NCBI GenBank assembly: GCA_009823395.1
Contig: CM020510.1
Location: 8,077,273 to 8,141,272 of the forward strand
Direction: 5' to 3'
DNA length: 64,000 bases
DNA from: Thamnaconus septentrionalis
Lineage: Eukaryota > Chordata > Actinopteri > Tetraodontiformes > Monacanthidae
Shown here: positions 32,719 through 42,747 of the stretch, in pieces
Numbering within the stretch: position 1 is the stretch's first letter
Layout: every line of letters starts with the position of its first letter
Program-made: the position numbers and the translations under genes
Notes under the pieces: generated by a model
Seen by the model: the letters and a program-made list of their open reading frames with translations, nothing else
Told to the model about the DNA's origin: nothing
Databases searched by the model: none

Positions 32719-35100
32719 CAGAGGTACAATGCTGATGTGTTTTTTGTTTGTGGGCTCTTTTTTGTAACTTATTGAGAGTCATAAGCTTAAAACTACATCA
32801 TCGATCGTGATAATTCATTTATCTCCCTGTCGATGTCTCCTGTCAGTTTGCCTTGGACCACATCTCCAAAACAACATCTGCTCTCCAGAAACTTCTGGGC
32901 TTCTTTTCTTTGCTTTTGTTGGACACGGCAGAGGTGGGAGTGGTCATACGCTGTATCACAAGCTTGTTCACCAAAACAAACCCTCGCAGGAAAAATAATT
33001 TGTTGGCTCTGTGTTTTTTTTCTTTGTTTTAAGTATCGACAAGTGCTTGTCTAAGAATAAACAGGTTGTTTTTGAGATCATCAAATATCTCAGAGGCCTA
33101 TTGGAGGATCACCAAAATAAAACAGAGCTGTAGAGGAAAAACTCAGGCAGCCTGCGACTTTTTATCAATAATTTGCAGTGGTGCCGTTGATGTCGGTGAG
33201 ACTCCCAGCTCACCACGTCGCTGTCATTGCCTGTTGGTCAGCGCCGCATCGGCCCGCCGCTCTCCTGCTATGTTTGCTTTTCATTACGGTGATGAATTCA
33301 TTGCAGCCACTTTCTTTTTTTTTGTTGACCTTATCAATCAGAGTTTAATTTCCTGCGGAGATCTTTTTTTTAATTACGACAGTTTCTTTCCGCGCTGGTG
33401 GGCCCCGGGCCTTCTGCAGATTTTTCTGTCTTTTTTCAGAAATAACCTATTAAAGAGGCGACACCCGCTGGCACACTTAACCATGGCACGCCGTCGCCCG
33501 GTCAGAGTGCAATCGGTGGTGATGGCGTCCGTGCCACGTGCAGAGCCTCGAGCCAAACCCGCCGTTCTCAGCTTAATTGGCAGCGAACACAGCGGTGGGA
33601 GGAATGTGTCTGGCTCTTTGGCTGTCCGGCAGTTTAAAGGGCAGCTGAGCGCCCGCCGTCGCCGTCACATGGCCTGATGATATGGCCTGAGCCGCTCTGA
33701 TAACTGTAGCTCTCTTACCTTATTAAAATTGGCTAGAAGAACACGAAAATGAATTGACCGGCCCATGACTTGTTGAATTGAGCGAGCAAGGTCAGTGGTT
33801 ATTGTTAAAATGGCCGATTCCATTGCTACGCGCTTTAGGAAAAGTAAAATAATTTTCCTTAAAGGAAATAATGTTAAAGTGAGAGGTTAAAGTCTGGTGG
33901 CAGAGAGCTTTTTTCTGGCTAATTTTGTTTTAAACAGGCCAACGTGCGTTATCGTATCCGTTTTCCGATGCCGTAACCTGCGGTAAAAGTGAACAATGCG
34001 CCTTTGGTTTTTCTGTCAGTCAATGCAAAAAGCCACAAGGTTCCCTCTCGCGCAGACAAATTAATTTGCGCCTTTCCCTGATTACTTTTCCTTGCCAGTG
34101 ACTGCGCTTGGCTCTGGAAGAGCTGGAGGTTACTCAGAGTGCATCAGCGTTCGTATGTTTGCAACACCTCCTATCGCAAGCTTAGTGAATCCTGGGGGCT
34201 CATCATAGATTACCATTAGACAGCCCCGCTTTTGTGTTGTGTGTGTGAGTGTGTGGGTGTGTGTGTGCATGTGCGCGCGTCTGTATTCTTGGCACACGAA
34301 AGCTTTGGTCTTTGTGCAGAGATGCAACTTGGAGAAGCAGCAGCGCTGTGCAGATTCACAACTCATTCATCCCTCCATTGTGTTGCCATTAGCAATGTTA
34401 ATTAAGATTTAACTGCCTTCCTGGACGGCATCGACAGTCTTTTGAAGCCACTGACTGATGGAAGGTTATCCGTGCTGTGATTCAATGCAAAATCCGGAAT
34501 CTTTGTCCCCAGATTGCACCTCATGCATTTGTGGCTGATATGTTTCAATTACAAAGTGTGAGCTCACACCAGCATCCAAAGTGTCTAGAAAAATAATACG
34601 AAGGTATTATTTTTTCTACTTGAGCGCAATGGAGCAATTCAGCACAAAACAGATCAAGCAGGCCTGGAAGTCTCAGCTTCCCGTCGGTCGGAACCTTCCA
34701 CATATTTGGAAGGGTTGCTTGACGATATACCACTCTCACACGCTTGCGCTTATCGAGCTGCAACACATGCTTCAGTTTGCCGCCGGATCCTCTCAGCCAG
34801 AGCTCAGGTCAAGCCCCTAAACAGCTTCCTCATCACTATTAAAAATACATCTGGAGGTGACTCCGCCCCCCCACAGGGAGGCTGATGCATTAGACGGCGG
34901 CATGCGTTTTCCTGGGTATTGACCAGAGGATTAACCGTGTTTAGGTTTTGATTGGAGTCGGCGTGGTGGAGTGTGTTAGCTAATCACTTTGTGTCGGGGG
35001 CATTAGCGCTCGCAGCCCAGGGATTCGATCGCGGTAAGTGGCCACGATCTTCCCCCTGGGATGGTCTGAAAGCGGCGGCGTTCTGGTTCACTCCAGCACT
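32719..35100. other. Intronic sequence with a short hairpin
   Basis: No gene is supported; the 203-codon frame at 33066-33677 lacks any recognisable domain. A GT-rich stretch lies at 34236-34282. A near-perfect hairpin of 14 pairs with one bulge and a four-base loop lies at 34586-34618. Confidence 0.5.
34586..34618. repeat. A+T-rich hairpin, 14-bp stem
   Basis: TAGAAAAATAATAC (34586-34599), loop GAAG, then GTATTATTTTTTCTA (34604-34618). Pairing is complete apart from one extra T. It is too short for a microRNA precursor. Confidence 0.8.
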
Positions 35101-35545
35101 GTGGGTGGGCGATACTGGGGATTTTGGTATCAACCTGATACCAAGTGAATACAAGGCTAGTATTGTCGATACCAATACCAATAGGTTTTATTTGAAATGT
35201 CATGATCATTGATTCATTTTGTGAATTTGCCTTGAGTTAGTTGATTATGATCATAGTCAAACATGGCACAAAGATTTTAGGCAGATGAATAAAAAAATAT
35301 TTTCAGCTACTTACAAAACAATACAAAATGCAATATTAAACATTATAAAAAATGAATTAATTCCCCTTTTACCACACACAATTATTTCGTTACTGGAAAA
35401 AAATGAAAACCAATAACCATTAAGAAAATATGCAGCGAGGATTGGGCTGGGAGGACTGCAACAAAATGATCAATCTCATCACGAAAGTATCTAAGTTCTA
35501 ATACCAATACTCACCTTGGTATTGATGCTATCTCTACTCCAAGCC
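35101..35545. mobile_element. MITE-like element with GATAC/GTATC-rich ends
   Basis: The left end reads GGGCGATACTGGGGATTTTG, then GGTATCAACCTGATACCAAG and GGCTAGTATTGTCGATACC. The right end, reverse-complemented, reads GATAGCATCAATACCAAGG and TGAGTATTGGTATTAG. The two ends share ATCAA and ATACCAAG-GAGTATTGG-type words in inverted orientation. The interior is A+T-rich with no coding. The wording is familiar as a fish interspersed repeat; the superfamily is not resolved. Confidence 0.6.
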
Positions 35546-38100
35546 CATATCCTGCACTCCTGCTGCCTTTTACCTCAAACTCCGCCTGGTCATTATTGGG
35601 GGGGGTGCGATAAGACATCTATCACTTTGGTTAATATCCAGGTGATATGTTGCAGGAGGCCTCTGTGTATCGGCGGCACCCCATCAAGGCACCGTAATAA
35701 ACGAACTCTGGCGCTAATGCCCTTATCTCTCCCACCGAAGGAAAAAAATCATTCCATCCCCGGCGCAGCGGGAAAAGGACGGCGGGCCAAGAGACACGAT
35801 TAACCCGCCGGCTAAGCCCACGGCCATCACGGTGGATAGACCAGCGGGCGCCGCGAGATCATCGCGCCGGAGTTGAAAGTTTCTCAAGCGGCCATTATTG
35901 CTTAACAATCCGGCAAGCTGGATGGCCGGCTCGCCTCACGACGGGGACACCTTGGCAGCTCTGAAACACAAAATTAGTCTCAGGTCAACCTGATGGTCTC
36001 AAGTCTGCAACGGTGTGGAGAGTTTGACAGGTCAAAAGGGCGGCTCGGCTGTGAGAGGCGACCGAATATAAAGTGGAGGAGGGACGGGCAGCTTGGGCTC
36101 TCCAGACTCCTCGTTAGCAGGTCAAACAGCGTTACAGCCTGTATTACACCTTCGCTGCGGCTGTGCAACTTGTGTCAACTTGCAGCACCAAATTTGCTTT
36201 TTCATGTGATTTTCTAAACTGCATCATTTTTTTTATTTTTTTTTGTTTGTTTTCCCGTCCCCGCTCTAATGATAAAACGCTTTCAGGTGTTCGGGTGAAA
36301 GATTTATTTGGCTAATTTCAAGCGAAAAATTGATATAATTGCTCTCTCCATTTGTGCAAAACAAAGCCCTTTTTTCAGTGCAATCTTTTAAACACAGTTC
36401 TGGCAGTAGCAGCAGCAGTGTGAAACAAACACACCCTCTTTCTAATAATTCTGCCGAGCGGCGTCAGCAAGCTATTCATCCCCAAAATGACGCGTGTTGG
36501 CATTTAGGGCTGAAACGCTTCATCCCTGCCGCCGCCGTTGTTGCAAACTCATGCAAATTGATGACTTTCCAGCGGAGCAACGTGCTCCAGTCTCTCCGCC
36601 TCCTCAAGTCATCTGGCCCGGCAGCGTTCAGGGCCGGGAGCTCAGTTCTGCTTTTCTGGGGCTGCGCGCTAATGAATATGCAGGAAACAGAGTTGTTAGC
36701 GCCGTTTTTTTTATTTATCCCAGAAAAACAGAAAAGAAAGAAAAAAAAAAACTTGTTACGTGCTTTTAATTTTTCAGAAGGTCACACAATTAGTGAATTT
36801 TTAGTATTTTTTTGTAATACTTGCTCAACATCAGGGTTACCTGCCAGATAACAAACAATAAAAACAGACAAAGAGTGGATGATGGTTTTAGCAGCTTTAG
36901 AAACTCTGGTCGCTCTCTTCACCATGTGCCACGGCCAACACACACACACACATTTACTTCAACTAATCTTTGTAATCTTTTAATCATTTAAATAAATGTG
37001 ATTTCGTAAGAGAGAGCTTTGTCTTCTCGCATTAAAGAGGCTCTTACAGATTTGACCGGCTGGGTAATTATTACTGCTTGAGAAAAGTTTGCTTTCTCCT
37101 CATCAGCCAGATAATGATGCTGCTTCTGTCTCGCTGCCCCCTGTTGCACCACCACATGCTATTTCCTCCTTTTTAAAGCCTTTTTAATGGGACATTACAG
37201 CTCTACTCTGCTGCGTTGCATAATTTCGATCACCGTCTTTAACTTGAGTCGGGTGGATATGTATGTCTTTTTTTTTTTCTTCGTTTTTCCCGGCTTTGTT
37301 GCTGCAGCGAGCTAAACAGAAGAAAGAGTAGGAGAAGGAGAGGAAGGAGAAGGAGAAGAAAGCCAGGGGAATGGCGTTCGCCTTAATTATGCTGCCTTGC
37401 TTGTGGCTGTTGGTGCACAGTGAGATATTTTCTTTCCCACTGTGCTCGACGTGACACGATGAAGCCTTTGAATTACCGTCCTTCACGCCAGAAAACTCAA
37501 CTTGAAAAGTGTCTTTCCAGAAACTGCAGACTCCCCGTGAAAGAAGTAATAACATGCATGTGTACTTTTTTTCCCAGTAGAATGCTAGTTATTAGTTTAT
37601 TTATTTATTTATTTTTACTTTTTTTGCCCTACTCATCAAACTGCACCATTGCAACTTCATTAGTGTCCCGGAATGGTTTTATGGACGGACACTTTTATTT
37701 TTCCAGTCATGGCCATGAATAAATGAATGCTCCTCTCCCTAGCTGGGTGTGTCAACCAGTGCTGCTGTAGTTCAGTTTCAGAACTAGTTACAAAGAAGAA
37801 GTGAAGTAAGTCTGTGTTTGCATCTGTGTTAGCATGTGAGTTAGCATCGGTGTTTCACAATGGCGCTACGCATCGCTCTGCTCGCGGCTCCTCCTCGCTT
37901 CACTGAACTAAGCACTCGGCTTGTGAACTTTGCTTGGACTTCTGGCTCTGGACAGGGGGGTTTCGTGCTGGCAGCGCTGCAGCGCTCATTGATCAGACGC
38001 AGCACCGCGCTTTGAAACCTGCAGGAAATGCTTGAAGGGAAAAAAGGAGTTGGTTGGCAAAACAAAAAAACAAACAAAAAAGAAAATAACTTGAGGCTGC

Positions 38101-38102
<2 letters not shown>
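35546..38102. other. Intronic sequence next to the exon
   Basis: It contains T-rich runs at 36227-36252, an A-run near 36739-36750, an (ATTT)n run at about 37594-37613 and an AGGAGAAGGAGAGG purine tract at 37321-37362. An ATG-initiated 51-codon frame starting at 37860 has a faintly hydrophobic start but no good donor and is rejected as exon 1. Confidence 0.5.

Positions 38103-38137
<35 letters not shown>
38103..38137. repeat. (TG)n microsatellite upstream of the exon
   Basis: About seventeen GT units, ending some 180 bp before the clstn2 exon. Long GT arrays near acceptors can affect splicing in known cases; here that is only a possibility. Confidence 0.95.
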
Positions 38138-38138
<1 letters not shown>

Positions 38139-38281
38139 AAGGTAGCCTCGATCCGCTTGTGCAGTTGTGCCTAAGCAGGTTTCACCATCGCATCTTTATA
38201 AACATTGTGAAAATGTTGCCAGGAATGAAAAGCAGCGCCGGCGGGGAAAAAAAAACCAAACAAACAGAAAAACACACACCC

Positions 38282-38318
38282 CACTGACACACTATCGCAC
38301 TCTTCTGCTCTTCCGCAG
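38282..38318 (+). other. clstn2: Splice acceptor of the clstn2 exon
   Basis: The stretch has a branch-point-like CACTGAC at 38282-38288, a short pyrimidine tract (CTCTTCTGCTCTTCC) and the terminal CAG at 38316-38318. The split Val codon (G|TG) is completed by the exon, giving phase 1. The protein match begins directly at this point, which fixes the boundary. Confidence 0.9.
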
Positions 38319-38441
38319 TGAACAAGCACAAGCCGTGGATCGAGACGTCGTACCATGGCGTGATCACCGAGAACACTGACGTGGTCCTGCTGGATCCCCC
38401 GCTGGTGGCCCTCGACAAAGACGCCCCGGTGCCCTACGCAG
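38319..38441 (+). CDS. clstn2: Calsyntenin-2 internal exon (probably coding exon 2), partial gene
   Basis: This is the only coding exon I can support. Read in frame after one base from the previous exon, it encodes 41 residues including NKHKPWIETSYHGVITEN and LDPPLVALDKDAPVPYAG. From memory, this block opens the mature ectodomain of calsyntenins and leads into the first cadherin repeat. SYHGVITEN and the APVP before the last aromatic residue fit CLSTN2; CLSTN1 and CLSTN3 have IVTEN or IVMEN and APLR. Calsyntenin-2 is a type I membrane protein of neurons, found postsynaptically, with two cadherin repeats, an LNS/laminin-G-like domain and a short cytoplasmic tail; only its N-terminal edge is here. 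The exon starts after TTCCGCAG and ends at G|GTAAAG, so both introns are phase 1 and the exon is symmetric. Third codon positions are nearly all G or C, unlike the A+T-richer flanks. Which fish paralogue (a or b) cannot be told. Confidence 0.95.
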
Positions 38442-38447
38442 GTAAAG
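38442..38447 (+). other. clstn2: Splice donor of the clstn2 exon (GTAAAG)
   Basis: The exon's last base G is followed by GTAAAG, a good U1-compatible donor. Protein similarity to calsyntenins stops exactly here. Reading through would give a frame (KDTSHNRDLA...) unrelated to calsyntenin. Confidence 0.9.
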
Positions 38448-39036
38448 ACACGTCACACAACCGAGACCTTGCTCTCAGAGGTGACGGCAGAATGAATGGG
38501 GGAGGGTTGAGTGATAAGTCAGGTGTTAATCCACCCGGGGAGGCGTCGCCGGAGGGCATCGTGCCGCTGAGAGTGTACAGCATCTAAAGCTGCCGTGTTG
38601 TAATGTCACTCTGACGTCAAGTTCAAGTGCCGTGTCACTGCTTCTTCTTTCCCCCCTTTTTTTGTTGTTCTGATTGGAATCTGTCCTGCTTTTTCATCTA
38701 ATAATTCAGCCACTTACATGTGACCCGCCGGACCCCGTGTGTGAATCAGATTTGTGCACTCACAGTGAGACGTTGGGGTTGGGGGGCGTCTAACCGGATT
38801 AGATTCTTCCCACTTTGTGAGCGTTCCCGCTTGTCGGAGACGGCCGCCAACTCTGCCGGGAAGTCCCGGAGCTGGAGGCCTGTCTGAGAGCCCCGGCCAG
38901 ACCCCCGTGTCCCGCCAGGCTGCTAATGTGGTCGAGGCACAGGGGGGTGGGGGGCTGCACTGGGTGGATGGAGGAGTGTGCGTCTGAGTGTTTATGTGTG
39001 CGGTCACTGTACTTTTATTTTGCTGTTATGGACTTT

Positions 39037-39061
39037 TGTGCGTGTGTGTGTGCGTGCGTGC

Positions 39062-39109
<48 letters not shown>
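39037..39109. repeat. (TG)n microsatellite with CGTG variants
   Basis: GT units over about 73 bp, with GCGTGCGTGCGT in the first third. Confidence 0.95.
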
Positions 39110-39112
<3 letters not shown>

Positions 39113-39264
39113 GGCATGGCCTGAGGGGGGCTCCCAGTAATGGCCACCCTACAGGGAGAAAGAGAGAAAATGACGAGACAGTGGGGAAGGAGGTCGGCCG
39201 ACCAACATATGTCCTCTGGCTCTCAGTGGACTGACAGGCACACAGCACTACTCGGCACCGCATG

Positions 39265-39266
39265 CG

Positions 39267-39297
<31 letters not shown>
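39265..39297. repeat. (CA)n microsatellite
   Basis: About fifteen CA units with one AA interruption. Confidence 0.95.
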
Positions 39298-39783
39298 GAG
39301 CACGCACACACTCGCGGACCGAAACTGAGATTTCAGATCACTAATGGATGAGAACTTTCTGAAGTTTGTGTCCTGGCATTTTGACATCCCATCCAGCCTC
39401 CTGCAGGCCTGTTTCCAGACGGTTGAGGCCAAAAATGTCTGTTTTTTTTTTTTTTTGCAGGAGCGTTTCCAAAAAATTGTTTTGAAAGTTGCGGTGCTTG
39501 CAGTGTGGTTTTTGTGAGCAAAAAAAAGTTGAAAATTAATTAATAAATGACTAAACAGCAGTTTCAGAGCAGAACCGCTAAGAATCTGTAATCTTGCTGC
39601 ATGGGATCATGGACAGGAGATTGGCAGGACTCCACCAAAGTTCCGAAAAGCACCACTAGTAAAACTGAGTTTCACAAACCTCTTCACTTATGAAATAAAT
39701 AATAACTAAGACATCAGGGGAAATATGATTTGTTATTTTTTTTAAAGTGCACTAAAAAGGGCTTCTAGCGCATGAGAAACCCC

Positions 39784-39854
39784 AAAACCCTAACCCTAAT
39801 TTCAGCCTGAAGCCTAACCCTAACCCTAATTCCAACAGTAACCCAAACCCTAAT
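39784..39854. repeat. Degenerate interstitial telomere-like repeat (CCCTAA)n
   Basis: It contains AAACCCTAACCCTAAT, then AGCCTAACCCTAACCCTAAT, then ACCCAAACCCTAATGCC, separated by short unrelated spacers. CCCTAA is the vertebrate telomere unit on this strand. About six units are recognisable. Confidence 0.8.
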
Positions 39855-40014
39855 GCCATGCAAGTCTATGAGGGTCAAAAGTCAACTTTGTCCTAGTTAG
39901 TCCTGCCACAGTTCAGAATGTGAACCCTTCTCTCCCTCTGCAGCGATGGAGGGCACAGGTAGCAGTTCAGCCCCATTAGTTGATTCAGCCAGCACTTCAA
40001 TTACAATGCACGTG

Positions 40015-40038
40015 ACACACACACACACACACACACAC
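40015..40038. repeat. (CA)n microsatellite
   Basis: About twelve CA units. Confidence 0.95.
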
Positions 40039-42456
40039 TCAAACGAATGATTTTAAGAACCGCTGCACAGCCGCCTCTAAAGCCTGTAAAGCCACCAACG
40101 GGAATATTCAGAGAGTGCCACCCTTACAATTAGACACATTGTGTAAGTGGGAGTGATGCTTTCAGGCTTGCATCCAACACAGGAGGTTCATCCAAACTGG
40201 TTGTTGTTGTGTTGTTGTCCATCATCAGCCAGGATAAAAACAAAACTAATCATATTTAGTTTATTTTGATGGAGAAATAGGATGAAAGTGCAGCTCCCAC
40301 GTGGCTTCCAGAGCTGCCCGCTGATCCTCTCAGTGCTCCAAGCGATTCGCAGCAGTTGCCACACTCACTGGTCTGGAACAGCAGGGTGGTTGGGTAGGGG
40401 GCCTCCCCCTATCCTGCTGTGCCTGAAGCTGTGAGGACTGCTATCAGCTTTGGCTGCAAAAGCTACAGAGACTTGCAGACTTCACAACCGCTCAGACGGC
40501 ATCAAGAGGAGGGGAAACAGTGGAGTAGAGCCTCTTCCTGTTTTGTGTGTGTGTGTTTTTTCTTATTCAAGGCAGATGGGTCGGACGGCATCTGACAAAG
40601 TGCAGATGTTCCACCCCGAGAAAAGACCAAGACGAACCAAAACGCACAAACATCCGATACGCGTTGTGTGGCGCACAATTCCCGCGCTCTGCTCCTCCCT
40701 TTGATATTCATGAAGTGAGTTGCAGCCAAACACGTGTCAGGGAGCTCACGCGCTCCTGTCGGAGCCCGTCACAGCACATAATTTATGCCTTGACAGGCGC
40801 CTAAACAAAACTCGTCGTCAGATGGAGTTTTTTTCCATGTCGCTGACAACCGTGAACGGAGCAGTTGTCGCCCAAACTTCGATAGAAATGCGTGATGCCA
40901 ATTTAAAAGCCACGGCCCAAACTGCTGTCGCTGGTTGTTACAGAGCAATTAAACAAAATGCTGCTTTACATGGACGTGTCCAATCAGCGCTCGGAGGGGG
41001 AAAAAAAATCTAAAACACTTTTGTAATTTACACCATGTTGGTGTTAGACAGATTCAAAATAGACTTCCAACTTTATGATCATTAGGCTTTGAAGTTAACA
41101 TCAATGTTGTCAGTTCCTTATTTTCACCTGACGACAACAATCTTCAACGTCTTAACGTATTCAGGCCCCAACCAGGAAAACCCACACATATAATATAATA
41201 ACAACCTGCCAAAACCAGCTAGCCAATGAGAGGGAAGCTGAGGCTGGAGCCTCGAGGAAAAAGACAGAAACAAAAAGTTGCTGAATTTTCCATTTATACG
41301 GCTCGTTAAGCACCTTGGAGAGCGAAATGTCAATTAGGAGTTTATCTCCTCAGCAAAAAAATAATATATAGTTTTAGCAAACTGAGTTCCATTTTCCAAC
41401 TTTTATTCTCTTATTGAAAATAGTAATTTAACAACACTGATTAATTGTCTTGCACACTGTTGATACCTCAAATTGAATAGCATTTCACACTTGTTGTGTT
41501 GTCTTCCTCCTGTTTGGACTGATAGAAACTTCTAAACTCTTTTATCTTGGAGTCGATCATTATCTGGGCTCTACTTTTCTAGTTTCTTATGACAGTTCAA
41601 CAGTCTCTGTGTCTCGCTACTGTACAGATCACTCCGCACACTGATCCTTTCTAGTATTATTGGACATGGCCACAACTGTGTTTGTCTAGTCCACACTAAG
41701 TTCACGGTAGTGACACAGCTCCTCTTGTCTTCATAAAGTCGTGAGCCTTAAGCCTAGGGTAAGTCAAGTCTTTGTGTGTCTGATTTACCACAGTGTGACC
41801 CGTGCTGGCAGAGCCGACAAAGAACCGTGAGATACAGGATTGGGATCCAATCACAAATTCAGCTTTCAATCGCAGCTTTCTGTGAACTTTAACTCAAGGG
41901 TTTACACGACAACACACGGCAACACTGACTGAAATAAAAGTCTCTTCTGCTGACTCGGATCACCAGTGAGAGCTGCACAATACTGTTGTATGTGAAGTGA
42001 CTCCAACACGCTGCATTATCAGACACTCCATTAGTGTTATTAAGCAGATGTGGCTTTTTTTCATCCCTCACTTCAGCAGCATTTATATATATTTACCGAG
42101 CGGGGACAAAGTGCTGGGTTTGCAAGTTTTAATGTGCAAAAAGCTCCAGTTAGTGTCATGATTCCTGGCAGGTTAGTGCCCCTGTCAGCGTCACCTGGCT
42201 TTCTGTTGTCAGCAAAGACACACACACCAGCACTCCAATCCATTGTTCTGCCCTGTGGGAAATGCGTGTATTCATGTGTCTGTCCTTCACTGAACACAAA
42301 GCTGCTGCCGGCCTCTGACCCGGGCCTGCGTTCAGCCACTCTGTCAATCAGCATGTGCAGGGGAAACACTCACACCTCCACATTGATTCACTGTAAGAAG
42401 TGTATTTTGCTCTGCATGGTCTCTGTCACGTGTGTCTCAATGTTTTTACTGCAGCC

Positions 42457-42481
42457 GCAGCAGCAGCAGCAGCAGCAGCAG
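42457..42481. repeat. (CAG)n trinucleotide run, about 8 units
   Basis: A perfect CAG run after GCAGC. It lies in non-coding sequence. Confidence 0.95.
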
Positions 42482-42680
42482 TGTTGCTGAATTAAAATAT
42501 TTCGTTCCTCTTAAAATGCTTATGGAAGAAAATATCTTTGACCTCGCTTCTCTTCAGAGAAATCTGAAAGCTCTGCGCGCCTCGGAAATCGGCGCTTGAT
42601 AAAAGCCGGCGATTATCAGCAAAAAAGAAAATGGGGAACGGGACAGACAACACGCCGCGGAAAGCCTATATGTGTGTGTG

Positions 42681-42747
42681 ATTAATTAGCCTCTCCGTGT
42701 CGATCTAATTGGGAAAGAGATTTCAAGCTAATTAGCATGGTAATGGA
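42681..42747. promoter_or_regulatory. Cluster of homeodomain-type TAAT motifs
   Basis: Within 67 bp are ATTAATTAGC (42681-42690), TCTAATTGGG (42704-42713), GCTAATTAGC (42727-42736) and GGTAATGG (42739-42746). Such packing of TAAT cores is typical of vertebrate enhancers bound by homeodomain or LIM-homeodomain factors. Activity is inferred only. Confidence 0.4.

Larger units (their letters stand above)
38448..39783. other. Intron 2 start with GT and CA arrays
   Basis: No gene is seen. It contains the two arrays listed and a T-run at 39441-39456. Confidence 0.5.
39855..42680. other. Intronic sequence, no gene seen
   Basis: It contains a (CA)n array, a GTTGTTGTTGTGTTGTTGT run at 40200-40218, a possible 15-nt microexon at 39944-39958 (see findings) and a CAG run at 42457-42481. 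Nothing codes convincingly. Confidence 0.5.

Noticed and set aside
33066..33677. 203-codon open frame
   Set aside because: It begins at a TTG, shows no family resemblance, no consistent codon bias and no splice context.
37860..38012. Met-initiated frame (MALRIALLAAPP...) just upstream of the clstn2 exon, considered as exon 1
   Set aside because: The only in-phase donor (GTTTCG near 37956) is poor, the intron would be about 360 bp, and the hydrophobic run is too short for a good signal peptide.
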